DNA of 64,000 nucleotides from Alkalimarinus sediminis (GTDB lineage Bacteria; Pseudomonadota; Gammaproteobacteria; Pseudomonadales; Oleiphilaceae): NCBI RefSeq assembly GCF_026427595.1, contig NZ_CP101527.1, positions 3,901,001 to 3,965,000 of the forward strand, read 5' to 3'. Shown piece by piece: positions 26,294 to 37,347 of this stretch (position 1 is its first letter; each line of letters starts with the position of its first letter). The notes under the pieces were generated by a model. It saw only the letters and a program-made list of their open reading frames with translations, ran no database searches and was not told where the DNA came from. The position numbers and the translations under genes were made by a program.

Positions 26294-28564
26294 TTAGCTA
26301 CCAGCACGAATCAGACCTGCCAGTCCTGCCTGAATAAGCTCTGCTTCAAGCACTTCGCGGATACTGTCTTCACTCTCTAGCGCCAGAACTTTGGTTAACA
26401 AGGTCTCTGCCCGAGTACGGCTAATCGTGCGGATTACCCACTTGATCTTGGGTAGGTTAAAAGCACTCATACTTAACGTATCGATCCCCATACCAATGAG
26501 TAATAGAACCGCTGCGGGGTCTGCAGCCATTTCACCGCATAACGATACCTTTAACCGGTGCTGATGCGCTATTCGCACAATTCGGTGAATACTGCAGATC
26601 ACCGCAGGGTTTAGAAAGTTATACAAAGATGAGACTTTTGGGTTGTTGCGGTCAACTGCCAATAGGTACTGCGTTAAATCATTCGAGCCGATAGAGATAA
26701 AGTCGACTCTTTTAGCCAACTGCTCAAGAATCATCATCGCCGACGGAACTTCGATCATAATCCCTATTGATGGACGCTTAACCTCTACCCCCTCCTCTCT
26801 TAATTGCGTCAAGGCATCATCCAACAACACGCGAAACGCGTCTACTTCTTCTACTCGACTCACCATTGGCAGCATTATCTTCATGTTATTAATGCCAATA
26901 GACGCCCTTAACAAGGCGCGAATTTGAGTTAAAAAGATACTACCGTTATCTAACGTAAAACGGATGCCACGCCACCCTAAGTAAGGGTTTTCTTCAGTAA
27001 ACCCAAAGTATGGGAGCGCTTTATCACCACCTATATCCAATGTTCTCATATACACAGAACGAGGTGCATATGCTTGTAATACCTCACGGTAAACCTGAGT
27101 CTGCTCATCTTCCGTTGGAAAGGTGTCATGGAGCATAAAGGGAATTTCTGAACGATATAATCCAACACCTTCGGCGCCTCGCTCAAGACCCGGTGAAATA
27201 TCGGCTAACAATCCGGTATTGGCGTACAAGTTGATTCTATGATGATCTGTTGTTTCAGCAGGTAACTCTTTGAGCTTTTCCAGCCCTCTAACCAGCTTTC
27301 TCTCTTGCTCTATCAGCCGCCTATATTCAAGCTGTAAAGGCTCACTGGCATTAAAAATAACCTGTGCACGATAACCATCCATCACCGCTAGTTGTTGGTC
27401 GATCTTACTTCTGGGGATATCACCAATCCCCATAACAGCAGTCACCCCGAGCGCATTTGCCAATACCGCCGTATGAGAAAGTGACGAACCTTCCATACAG
27501 ACGATACCTGCAAGCTTATCTGGCGGAAACTGCGCGATCTCAGTAATACTTAACAGTTTAGAAACTAAAATAACGGGTTCATCAGGCACATCTATAATGT
27601 GATGGTGAGCACTCATGCGGGCATAAATGCGAGCACCAATATGTCGTATATCCTCAGCTCTGGCTCGTAGGTATGCGTCATCCATGCGTTCAAACTCTTG
27701 CGCATGGCTATCAATCGTCTGCCGCAACGCAGAAGCAGCAGTAAAGCCCTCATGAATCCTCTCTTCTGTCTGCTTTACGATCATGTCGTTGTCTAGCATC
27801 ATTAAATACACACCAAACAACGCATGTACATCTTGGGGCACACTTGACGCTAACTTGTCTCCACCCGATTGCACCTCAAGCTTTACATCTTCCAGAGCCT
27901 CCCGAAAGCGTATAATTTCATCATCTGGGTGTTGGCAACGCTCATCTTTAACCGTTGCCAAGTCATTAAAAGGCGCTAAAAAGTGAACTTTACCTATCGA
28001 TATACCCGCAGAGCCCTTGATGCCCTGCACTTTAATTTGGTCGTTACTATCTTCGGTGGTTAATGCGGCTAATTTTTCCTGACTTAATACCGTTTTTAAC
28101 GGGCCTGCTAACTGCGCGGCAATCGTTATGAGAAACGCTTCTTCTTCCGCAGAAAAACAGCGTGTTTCATAGCTTTGAATAACCAGTACGCCAATAACTC
28201 TGCGAAAGCTAATAACCGGCACCCCCAAAAAGCCCGCAAAGTGCTCTTCGCCGGTTTCGGGAAAGTAACGGTAGTTAGGGTGTTTGGAGCCATCTTCAAG
28301 ATTTAACAAGCTTTGGTGTTTACAGATGTAGCCTACCAGACCTTCACCTGTACGCATTCTTACACTGCCAATAGCTTCGCCTGATAACCCTTCAGTCGCC
28401 ACTAGCACCCAGTCATCCCGCTCTTCATCAGCCAAATAAATACTGCAAACATCAGAATGAGTCGCTTCTTTAACGCGAGTCACAATAAGGTGCAATAATT
28501 CATCGGCAGATGATAGTTCGCCGGCTTCTTGAAATATCTTTCTTAGCGCTTGCAGTGGCTCCAT
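26294..28564 (-). CDS. ptsP: PtsP, phosphoenolpyruvate-protein phosphotransferase of the nitrogen PTS (EI-Ntr)
   Basis: A 756-residue cytosolic enzyme that takes phosphate from PEP and passes it to NPr. An N-terminal GAF domain (about 18-160, FAGFLGVPVISFRRVIGVLVIQ) precedes the EI-type phosphohistidine domain with GSSLSHTAVLA (His364) and the PEP-binding barrel (GLYRSEIPFML; IMIEVPSAM; SIGSNDLTQYLLAVDRN; CGEMAADP). The length is as expected for PtsP. A strong ribosome-binding site (AAAGGAG) precedes ATG 28564. The rppH gene that often accompanies ptsP in gammaproteobacteria is not next to it here. Confidence 0.96.
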   Translation of the reverse strand: MEPLQALRKIFQEAGELSSADELLHLIVTRVKEATHSDVCSIYLADEERDDWVLVATEGLSGEAIGSVRMRTGEGLVGYICKHQSLLNLEDGSKHPNYRYFPETGEEHFAGFLGVPVISFRRVIGVLVIQSYETRCFSAEEEAFLITIAAQLAGPLKTVLSQEKLAALTTEDSNDQIKVQGIKGSAGISIGKVHFLAPFNDLATVKDERCQHPDDEIIRFREALEDVKLEVQSGGDKLASSVPQDVHALFGVYLMMLDNDMIVKQTEERIHEGFTAASALRQTIDSHAQEFERMDDAYLRARAEDIRHIGARIYARMSAHHHIIDVPDEPVILVSKLLSITEIAQFPPDKLAGIVCMEGSSLSHTAVLANALGVTAVMGIGDIPRSKIDQQLAVMDGYRAQVIFNASEPLQLEYRRLIEQERKLVRGLEKLKELPAETTDHHRINLYANTGLLADISPGLERGAEGVGLYRSEIPFMLHDTFPTEDEQTQVYREVLQAYAPRSVYMRTLDIGGDKALPYFGFTEENPYLGWRGIRFTLDNGSIFLTQIRALLRASIGINNMKIMLPMVSRVEEVDAFRVLLDDALTQLREEGVEVKRPSIGIMIEVPSAMMILEQLAKRVDFISIGSNDLTQYLLAVDRNNPKVSSLYNFLNPAVICSIHRIVRIAHQHRLKVSLCGEMAADPAAVLLLIGMGIDTLSMSAFNLPKIKWVIRTISRTRAETLLTKVLALESEDSIREVLEAELIQAGLAGLIRAGS

Positions 28565-28774
28565 ACTCTAACTCCTTTGGAGTGATAGATCTTTTCTATC
28601 CGCATTCTAGATAATTTGCAAACATTCTCAGTTGTTTACATTATATTATTGATGCGAATAACTCATTCTATGGAAAAAGGTTGCTCTCGTCTTGCATGGC
28701 GTCAATTTTATTATCCGTCAATCCACCTAAAATCAATCATAAATATTTAATACAACAGATCAACGGAGACTAGT

Positions 28775-29971
28775 GTGTCATTAAACGATAATATGCCAGA
28801 CCAGCGCGGCTACTTTGGAGAGTATGGCGGCCAAATCATTCCTCCTGAACTTCAATCGGTAATGAACGAAATTGACGTCGCCTACGAAGAGATTCGCCAG
28901 ACTAAAGCATTTCAAGATGAATTAGCAGACCTCTATGCCAAGTACGTTGGTCGCCCAAGCCCTATCTTTCACGCCAAGCGTCTGACCGAAAAGGCAGGCG
29001 GTGCGCAAATCTATCTGAAACGTGAAGACTTAAACCATACGGGTGCTCACAAAATCAACCACTGTTTGGGTGAGGCTCTGCTAGCTAAATTTATGGGTAA
29101 AACCAAAGTGTTAGCTGAAACTGGAGCCGGTCAACATGGCGTGGCATTAGCAAGCGCCTGCGCACTGGTTGGTATCCCTTGTGAAATACACATGGGCGCT
29201 ATCGATATCGCAAAAGAACACCCTAATGTCGTAAAAATGAAGATTTTGGGCTGTAAGTTAGTTTCGGTTGATCGTGGGACACAAACCCTCAAAGATGCAG
29301 TAGACAGTGCATTTGATGAGTACCTGCTAGACCCGCAGAACTACTTCTATGCCATCGGTTCTGTCGTTGGCCCTCACCCCTTCCCCAAAATGGTTCGAGA
29401 CTTCCAAAGCATTATAGGTAAAGAAGCCCGACAACAATTCCAACAGCAAAATGGAACCCTACCTGATGTCGTAACCGCTTGTGTGGGAGGTGGTTCAAAT
29501 GCCATGGGGATGTTCACTGCATTTTTAGATGACGATAGCGTTGAACTGGTGGGTGTTGAGCCTGCGGGTAAAGGTTTGGATACCAATGACCACGCGGCAA
29601 CAATGACACTGGGCACCAAGGGCGCACTGCATGGCTTTGAGTGCTTAACGCTGCAAGATGAAAACGGCGAGCCTCTGCCCGTTTACTCTATTGCATCGGG
29701 TTTAGATTACCCGGGCGTTGGCCCACAGCATTGTCATTTAAAAGATATTAAACGGGTTCGCTACGAGGCGATTGACGATAAAGAGTGCTTGGACGCATTT
29801 ATTACACTCTCTCGTTGTGAAGGTATTATTCCTGCCTTAGAAAGTGCTCATGCCGTTGCTTACGCTACCAAACTGGCTGCGACACTGCCCGCTGATAAAA
29901 CAATTCTGGTCAACCTATCAGGGCGTGGGGACAAAGACGCAGATTTCGTTGCCGAGACGTTAGCACTATAA
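28775..29971 (+). CDS. trpB: Tryptophan synthase beta chain, stand-alone
   Basis: A 398-residue PLP enzyme joining indole and serine to give tryptophan. The PLP lysine is Lys93 in [29 protein letters not shown] and the C-terminal NLSGRGDKD are intact. The start is a GTG (28775) with CGGAG about 8 nt upstream; the overlapping in-register GTG/GTG makes the exact site unimportant. No trpA or other trp gene is adjacent: ptsP diverges on one side and a convergent sphingomyelinase-like gene lies on the other. The sequence differs from E. coli-type TrpB at several otherwise common places ([33 protein letters not shown]), so it may be a second, indole-salvaging beta chain. Confidence 0.9.
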   Translation: MSLNDNMPDQRGYFGEYGGQIIPPELQSVMNEIDVAYEEIRQTKAFQDELADLYAKYVGRPSPIFHAKRLTEKAGGAQIYLKREDLNHTGAHKINHCLGEALLAKFMGKTKVLAETGAGQHGVALASACALVGIPCEIHMGAIDIAKEHPNVVKMKILGCKLVSVDRGTQTLKDAVDSAFDEYLLDPQNYFYAIGSVVGPHPFPKMVRDFQSIIGKEARQQFQQQNGTLPDVVTACVGGGSNAMGMFTAFLDDDSVELVGVEPAGKGLDTNDHAATMTLGTKGALHGFECLTLQDENGEPLPVYSIASGLDYPGVGPQHCHLKDIKRVRYEAIDDKECLDAFITLSRCEGIIPALESAHAVAYATKLAATLPADKTILVNLSGRGDKDADFVAETLAL

Positions 29972-30012
29972 GTCAGTGGCACTGCTTACAAAATCGCTCG
30001 CAGTTAAGACAC

Positions 30013-30047
30013 GCGCCTACAAATGAGACAAGTCACATTGTAGGCGC
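30013..30047. terminator. Hairpin between convergent trpB and sphingomyelinase genes
   Basis: GCGCCTACAA (30013-30022) pairs perfectly with TTGTAGGCGC (30038-30047) across a 15-nt loop. It is followed by ACTTTGGCGCGA (30051-30062), a motif found at two further intergenic places (37276-37287 and 47836-47847). It probably serves as a bidirectional terminator built from a REP-type repeat; no T tract is present. Confidence 0.55.
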
Positions 30048-30099
30048 GGCACTTTGGCGCGAGGTCATGTTGATAGCTGCTTTTGTTTAAATCAGCAGA

Positions 30100-31416
30100 T
30101 TATTCCGCAGGAAATACAAACTCACTCGCCACAGGGTAGTGATCTGAAAGATCCCAAGTCGTAAAGTGCTCAGGCGCAATACTGCGTGGCACCAACAGTT
30201 TATTATGAGAATAAACCGGTGTTTGATGCGCGTTTGAATACAGTACGTAGTCTAGGTATTCGGTGTACTGATCTTCAGCATACACGTTCACGGGGCCGGC
30301 ATAAGAGTGAGGATACTCTCCTAACGCCATTGGCTCTGTCGCATTCATTAGGTTCAAGAAGTCATAATGCTCTTGAGGAAAGTGAACCTTATCAACATTA
30401 AAATCCCCTCCCATTAGTACAGGCTCATTAGCCGGTATGTTTTTGCTATCAATAAACGCTTTTAGTTCAGCTAACTGAGCAAAACGAACCGCTATATCAT
30501 CGGCAGTTGCGTAGGCATGAGTGTGAGTACCGAACAGGTTATAAATCTTGCCACCCTTATCGATTTTGGCGTAGTTCATCCCTTTAGCCGCTAAACAACC
30601 ATCTGCACGACACGCATTGTAGACCGCATCATCATGCTCAATAATAGGGTGACGACTTGCGATGAATGAGCCACCGCTTAGGATCTTGCCCACTTTAAAA
30701 GGAACTTTTGTTAAGTAAGGGTATTCTGCGCTGATTTTGCTACGAAAGTGCGCTGTTAACGCAGGGTCAAAAAGCTCCTGAAAAACAATAGCGTCGTAAC
30801 CCTGAACAATCTCTTCAGCAATCGTATCGAGGCGTGCATGAGTATTTTTGCTCTCTATACCCGGCAGTAAAGCCCAGGTATTGTAGGTCAATACTTTAAA
30901 GTTGTTGCTTGCGACTTCTGGCGTCTCTTTAACCCAGTTATTGTTGATAACATAGTGAATATCATCACCAGAGGCACGGGCTTTTTCAGATTTAAAAGCC
31001 AAGGTCGAGTCTTTACCATCAAAGCTCATAGGTATCTGGTGAATATCACGGTCGTAATACCAAGGGTCGTTTTCTGCAGATAGCCACATTTTACTAAAGG
31101 TCATGGTGCCCACTAGCTTTTGAGTGAGTTCAACCGAGCTATTAACGCCTTGCACCGTTGTGGTAAAGAGATACTCTTTTCCCCACTTAATGCCCTTATC
31201 TCGGTTATAGCGAAGAAATTTCACTGTTGCCAATGGCGGTACGGTATCAGCAAGCTGCTGCCACTGATTGCCATGAGTGATGTTGTTGTGTCCGCTCTGT
31301 ACTGTTTTTAGTGATAATGCTTCCATCGTGCTGTTGGTGATGTAAACATAAGATTCAGCCCAGCTGACAGTGGCCATCAGCATACTGAAAACAAACAGGA
31401 GTATTCTGCTGCGCAT
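30100..31416 (-). CDS. Secreted sphingomyelinase C-like phosphodiesterase
   Basis: A 438-residue precursor with a Sec signal peptide (about 1-20, cut near SWAES). A beta-rich N-terminal domain of about 150 residues precedes an exonuclease/endonuclease/phosphatase-fold domain starting at FKVLTYNTWALLPG (about 172). The metal and catalytic motifs are present: QELFDP, the GTHTHAY histidine, GGDFNVD, and the final SDHYPVASEF. This order and spacing fit bacterial neutral sphingomyelinases, which hydrolyse sphingomyelin to ceramide and phosphocholine, though other phospholipids are possible. The enzyme would act outside the cytoplasm. It stands alone and converges on trpB. Confidence 0.85.
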   Translation of the reverse strand: MRSRILLFVFSMLMATVSWAESYVYITNSTMEALSLKTVQSGHNNITHGNQWQQLADTVPPLATVKFLRYNRDKGIKWGKEYLFTTTVQGVNSSVELTQKLVGTMTFSKMWLSAENDPWYYDRDIHQIPMSFDGKDSTLAFKSEKARASGDDIHYVINNNWVKETPEVASNNFKVLTYNTWALLPGIESKNTHARLDTIAEEIVQGYDAIVFQELFDPALTAHFRSKISAEYPYLTKVPFKVGKILSGGSFIASRHPIIEHDDAVYNACRADGCLAAKGMNYAKIDKGGKIYNLFGTHTHAYATADDIAVRFAQLAELKAFIDSKNIPANEPVLMGGDFNVDKVHFPQEHYDFLNLMNATEPMALGEYPHSYAGPVNVYAEDQYTEYLDYVLYSNAHQTPVYSHNKLLVPRSIAPEHFTTWDLSDHYPVASEFVFPAE

Positions 31417-31701
31417 TTGATTTTCCCTTCTGAGTTTATGTCCGAAGACATCATAAATTCGATTTATTATTATTTTAGAACGCAGATGTTGCTATTCGAC
31501 TTTCACGCTCCAATGTGAACATTCTAAAGACAATATAAGAAGACCTGATAGACAAAACGCGCCACAAATTAGGACGAATTGTGCATTTGTGAACGAGTCG
31601 TCAGGTATTCTTCATTTGTTCTCAATTTCACACAATTAAGATAGACTCACCTACTAATTAGTAACCTTTAATTCCTTTGCCACCATTTACGCTAGGCCAC
31701 T

Positions 31702-33033
31702 ATGACATCTGAAATAAAACAAGCGCCCTCTTTAAGCCGCGATCTATTTCAGATGACATGGCCAATGCTCTTTGGTGTTTTATCGTTAATGAGTTTTCAG
31801 CTAGCCGACAGTGCATTTATAGGGCAGTTAGGCGTAGCACCCCTCGCCGCGGTCGGTTTTACAGTGCCGATGTATCAACTCATTATCGGCGTTCAGGTTG
31901 GGCTTGGTATTGCCACCACAGCTCTCATTTCGAAAGCTCTAGGGGCCAATCAGACCGATCACGCCAAACAGTTGGGAGGTTTGGTTGTTATCATTGGGGC
32001 CGCACTCATTGCGTTGCTCTGTCTGGCACTGTGGTTAGCAAGAGCCTCCATATTGAATATGCTCGGTGGTGAACCTGAATTACTATCGACTCTATCTCTC
32101 TACTGGCAACCCTGGCTAGTCAGCGCTTGGATCGGTGCCATGCTTTACTTTGGTTATAGTCTCTGCAGGGCTCACGGCAATACCCTACTGCCTGGGATTA
32201 CAATGGTCGCGACCAGCTTATTAAATATAGTTCTCGACCCGCTCTATATGTTTGTTTTTGACTGGGGGTTGGTCGGGGCGCCTTATGCAACGGTCACATC
32301 GTTTGCGATCGGATGCCTGATTATCTACCCAAAAGTGATTGCTCGACAATGGTTAGGTTTTAAATTCAAACCTGGTTCTATCTCAAGTTCAATCAAGCAA
32401 CTCAGCAGCATTACCGGCCCGGCGATGCTTAGCCAGTTTATGCCTTCACTCTCGGCGATGTTCGCCACAGCATTGGTAGCCGCCTATGGTACAGCCGCTG
32501 TTGCTGCATGGGGTTTGGGTACTCGCCTGGAGTTTTTCTCAATTGTGATAGTGCTAGCGCTTACCATGTCGATGCCTCCCATGATTGGCCGCTTTTGGGG
32601 GGCTGGCGATCTCGACAGCATTCATCAACTAGTTAAGCTATCGGTTAAGTTTGTACTGCTATGGCAGCTGGCAGTAGCCATTATCTGGCTCCTGATGTCC
32701 GACAGTATTAGTCATATCATGACCACTGATCTTTCAGTATCTACTGTCTTGCAAAGCTATCTATTAAAAGTCCCCCTTAGCTATGGAACACTAGGCCTTT
32801 GCATGATTATGGTGTCAGTGTGCAACGCAATGGGGCTGCCTATGCGAGCTTTATTAATATCATGTTTGCGACTATTTCTCTGCTACCTACCGCTGTTATG
32901 GTTGGGCAGTAAAATAGACGGGCTAGATGGTTTGATGAGCGGAGCAATGGTGGGCAACCTGACTGCAGGTCTTATGGCATGGGTGCTCTATCAGAAGGGG
33001 TTTAAGCAAGCAGTCAAGGCATCAATTAGCTGA
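31702..33033 (+). CDS. MATE-family multidrug/metabolite exporter
   Basis: A 443-residue inner-membrane protein with about 12 hydrophobic helices in two similar halves. The first half has LADSAFIGQLGVAPLAAVGFTVPMYQL and the second AMFATALVAAYGTAAVAAWGLGTRLEFF, the paired signatures of MATE transporters, which export organic cations by Na+ or H+ exchange. The DinF-like SKALGANQTDHA loop follows the first pair. It is a single gene; its TGA overlaps the stem of a terminator hairpin. The substrate cannot be predicted. Confidence 0.92.
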   Translation: MTSEIKQAPSLSRDLFQMTWPMLFGVLSLMSFQLADSAFIGQLGVAPLAAVGFTVPMYQLIIGVQVGLGIATTALISKALGANQTDHAKQLGGLVVIIGAALIALLCLALWLARASILNMLGGEPELLSTLSLYWQPWLVSAWIGAMLYFGYSLCRAHGNTLLPGITMVATSLLNIVLDPLYMFVFDWGLVGAPYATVTSFAIGCLIIYPKVIARQWLGFKFKPGSISSSIKQLSSITGPAMLSQFMPSLSAMFATALVAAYGTAAVAAWGLGTRLEFFSIVIVLALTMSMPPMIGRFWGAGDLDSIHQLVKLSVKFVLLWQLAVAIIWLLMSDSISHIMTTDLSVSTVLQSYLLKVPLSYGTLGLCMIMVSVCNAMGLPMRALLISCLRLFLCYLPLLWLGSKIDGLDGLMSGAMVGNLTAGLMAWVLYQKGFKQAVKASIS

Positions 33034-33044
33034 TGCCTGCTTTT
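33017..33044 (+). terminator. Intrinsic terminator overlapping the MATE stop codon
   Basis: AGGCATCA (33017-33024) pairs with TGATGCCT (33031-33038) around a 6-nt loop, followed by GC and TTTT. The stem contains the stop codon TGA (33031-33033) of the MATE gene. Confidence 0.7.
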
Positions 33045-33075
33045 ATCAAAGGTGTGTGGTCGTTATAGACCGGCA

Positions 33076-33294
33076 TTAGTGCTTAAAAAACAGATACAAA
33101 CCCACCACCAAACTGGCAGCACCACCAATGCCCATATACATAACCCTGTCAGAGTATGACCCGGTTATCGTCGATGAAAACTGGTTAGCCACCGAACCTG
33201 ACATATCATAAGCCGAAAGTAACAGACCCGCTCCTACGACCAACAGTGTCAGCGCAATGATCTTAGGAATAGGTGTGTTTGGCATCACAGACAT
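33076..33294 (-). CDS. DUF3185 family small membrane protein
   Basis: A 72-residue protein with two hydrophobic helices: IIALTLLVVGAGLLLSAYDMS (about 12-32) and VMYMGIGGAASLVVGLYLFF (about 51-70). The linking SSTITGSYSDR loop and the overall two-helix hairpin match DUF3185. The function of this family is unknown. It converges on the MATE gene and is transcribed alone; AGGAG lies just upstream of its ATG (reverse strand). Confidence 0.8.
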   Translation of the reverse strand: MSVMPNTPIPKIIALTLLVVGAGLLLSAYDMSGSVANQFSSTITGSYSDRVMYMGIGGAASLVVGLYLFFKH

Positions 33295-33764
33295 AAAATC
33301 TCCTTCTAATAAACATTAAAATTAGGCTACATAGATAAGGATACTTTGTCATGAATGGCTGAAAGGTGCAAAAAAGCCTACAAATTATTTGTGATGACAT
33401 CAGACTCATCGTGAGTCTTTCAACTCCATAAAAACTGGAAACATTCAATGCGTGGTCACACTTAAATCGATCGTCTGCGAAAGTGAGAAGGGTTTAAATA
33501 TGCATAATTAATATATAATAACGCGCATTGAACCCTATGCAACTTGCTATCTAGCGTGCTGTTCTATACTAACAATTATGATTAATGATACAGCGTTCAT
33601 TTATTTATAGTCGACAAAAGCTAGCTGGATTCTTCTCACAAAAAGAAGAGATGATGACGTAATTCGACGGTTCCTTACTAGCTTTAAAATAAACGACAAA
33701 CGCAAATGATTAGCCCCTAGTTAATTACAGATTTTTTTATTTTCACAACCCAGAGAGACAGATC
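33295..33764. other. AT-rich intergenic region between divergent genes
   Basis: This 470-bp gap separates the DUF3185 and mscS genes. It holds a perfect hairpin AGACTCA-TCG-TGAGTCT (33402-33418), a TCTTCT/AGAAGA hairpin (33631-33649), and an AT-rich stretch at 33500-33525. No open frame, RNA gene or consensus promoter pair was identified with confidence. Confidence 0.4.
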
Positions 33765-34595
33765 ATGATCGAACAGGAAATGACACAGGTAATGAAGCTC
33801 TATGACCTACTGGTAGAGTTTTTCGTTAATTATAGCTTTCAGCTATTCGGCGCAGTGGTCATTTTCATTATAGGGTTGCTGGTTGCCAATAAAGCAGGGC
33901 AGCTTTTAGTTAAGGTCTGCACCAAACACAACGTTGATGTCACGCTTTCTAATTTCTTATCAAACATCTTGCGCACCACCATCATTATCATGGTGGTGAT
34001 TATCTGTTTGGGTAAACTGGGCGTAAGCGTAACACCATTTGTAGCCGCTATTGGTGCGGCCTCTTTAGGTGCAGGCTTAGCGTTTCAAGGGTTACTCTCA
34101 AATTACGGAGCAGGCTTAACCATTATCATTACACGCCCTTTCGTCATTGGTAATACCATTACGGTGCAAGGCATAACAGGCGTGGTTAAAGACATCTCTC
34201 TGGGTGCAACCTATCTTACCAATGAAGAGGAAGAGCTTATCACTATCCCCAATAAGTATATCGTTGGTGATATTCTGCATAACTCGAAAGAGAATAAACT
34301 GATTGAAACAGTGATTGGTGTCTCTTATGACACTGATCTGGACTTTGCGATCAGTAAAGTTCGCGATGCATTATCAAACGTGCCTGATTTAGCTGAGCGT
34401 ACACCCCAGATTGGGGTTGATGAATTCGCCGATAGCTCTATCAATATTGGCATTCGTTTTTGGGCACCTACCACACAGTACTTTCATATACGTTATGAAG
34501 CTAACCTAGCTATCTATCAGGCGTTGAAGAAAGCCAATGTCACCATTCCATTCCCTCAACGAGAAGTACGCATGCTGGGTGATGCAGAACAGTAG
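33765..34595 (+). CDS. mscS: Small-conductance mechanosensitive channel MscS
   Basis: A 276-residue inner-membrane channel that opens on hypo-osmotic stress. Three helices (about 20-45, 62-88, 95-125) end in the pore helix PFVAAIGAASLGAGLAFQGLLSNYGAG, with the Ala/Gly packing pattern of MscS TM3. The cytosolic part has ITRPFVIGNTITV, VKDISLGATYL, IPNKYIVGDILHN and an alpha/beta C-terminal vestibule ending in PFPQREVRML. The length is near E. coli MscS (286). It is a single gene. A palindromic repeat lies just after it. Confidence 0.93.
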   Translation: MIEQEMTQVMKLYDLLVEFFVNYSFQLFGAVVIFIIGLLVANKAGQLLVKVCTKHNVDVTLSNFLSNILRTTIIIMVVIICLGKLGVSVTPFVAAIGAASLGAGLAFQGLLSNYGAGLTIIITRPFVIGNTITVQGITGVVKDISLGATYLTNEEEELITIPNKYIVGDILHNSKENKLIETVIGVSYDTDLDFAISKVRDALSNVPDLAERTPQIGVDEFADSSINIGIRFWAPTTQYFHIRYEANLAIYQALKKANVTIPFPQREVRMLGDAEQ

Positions 34596-34629
34596 AATTT
34601 AAATCTATCAAAACGAAAAATACGATCTA

Positions 34630-34700
34630 TATAGGGTGTGCTTGCGCACCGACTGGTGCTTAACGCCACCATAAAATTGGGTGCGCAAGCACACCCTATA
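34630..34700. repeat. 71-bp MITE-like palindrome
   Basis: Two perfect 21-bp inverted arms (34630-34650 and 34680-34700), each containing GGGTGTGCTTGCGCACC or its complement, enclose 29 bp. The element sits between the convergent mscS and fadH genes and could fold into a long hairpin on either strand. It carries no coding frame. The arms may also terminate transcription from both sides. Confidence 0.85.
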
Positions 34701-34738
34701 ATACGTTTTTACCGTTTCCAGCTAGTATCTATAACAAC

Positions 34739-36817
<2,079 letters not shown>

Positions 36818-36977
36818 TTAGAATTAAAAACTGATGGGCTACTTGATACGCAATCATCACTCAGAACGCAAGTACCATATTGCTCAGCCCTCGATCAAGA
36901 GAGGTCAATATAAGGCATATTATCAAAAGTTCGATAACGTAAAACAACTTCACCTAGCAAAGGTTGCAGGCCACAGT

Positions 36978-37220
36978 CTAATCTAACCGCTCCATATCAT
37001 CATCGCTGGTTTTTTGTTTTTTTAGCTTTTCAGCTTCTTCTTTCTCCTCAACTGATTTTTGATAGACCCGATCTTCCATTGCCGCAGGGCCTGAGGTCTG
37101 AATCTCAATGCTATCCACTTCAGCCGCTGGGCTGCTGTTTTCAGTCGAAGAGCAACCTGTTATCAATAACAAAAGGGCGAAGGCGATTGAAAACAGCGCT
37201 GCTTTAAAATTCTTAATCAT
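36978..37220 (-). CDS. Small lipoprotein of unknown function
   Basis: An 80-residue precursor with lipobox LLITGC (Cys23) after a hydrophobic signal segment. The mature 58 residues are highly charged, with a C-terminal stretch rich in Glu and Lys (SVEEKEEAEKLKKQK) that is probably helical. I do not recognise the family. It lies alone between fadH and an unknown gene, all on the reverse strand. Confidence 0.65.
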   Translation of the reverse strand: MIKNFKAALFSIAFALLLLITGCSSTENSSPAAEVDSIEIQTSGPAAMEDRVYQKSVEEKEEAEKLKKQKTSDDDMERLD

Positions 37221-37272
37221 ACTCTCTACTCACAAGTAAAAAACCTTATTGAACCTAACACCCTTTGGGCAT

Positions 37273-37340
37273 GCTACTTTGGCGCGAAAAAATACTACGA
37301 CCAAAACTCATTCGCGGCTTAGAGCCACTCCTACATAGAG
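37273..37340. repeat. REP-like intergenic repeat
   Basis: ACTTTGGCGCGA (37276-37287) recurs at 30051-30062 and 47836-47847. It is followed by TTCGCGGCTTAGAGCC (37311-37326), with a GGCT/AGCC hairpin, and CTCCTACATAGAGGT, similar to CTCCTACAGGGAGGT at 25422-25436. The order TTCGCGGCTT..AGCC..CTCCTACA is that of a common gammaproteobacterial REP-type repeat. Confidence 0.6.
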
Positions 37341-37347
37341 GTTAGCG

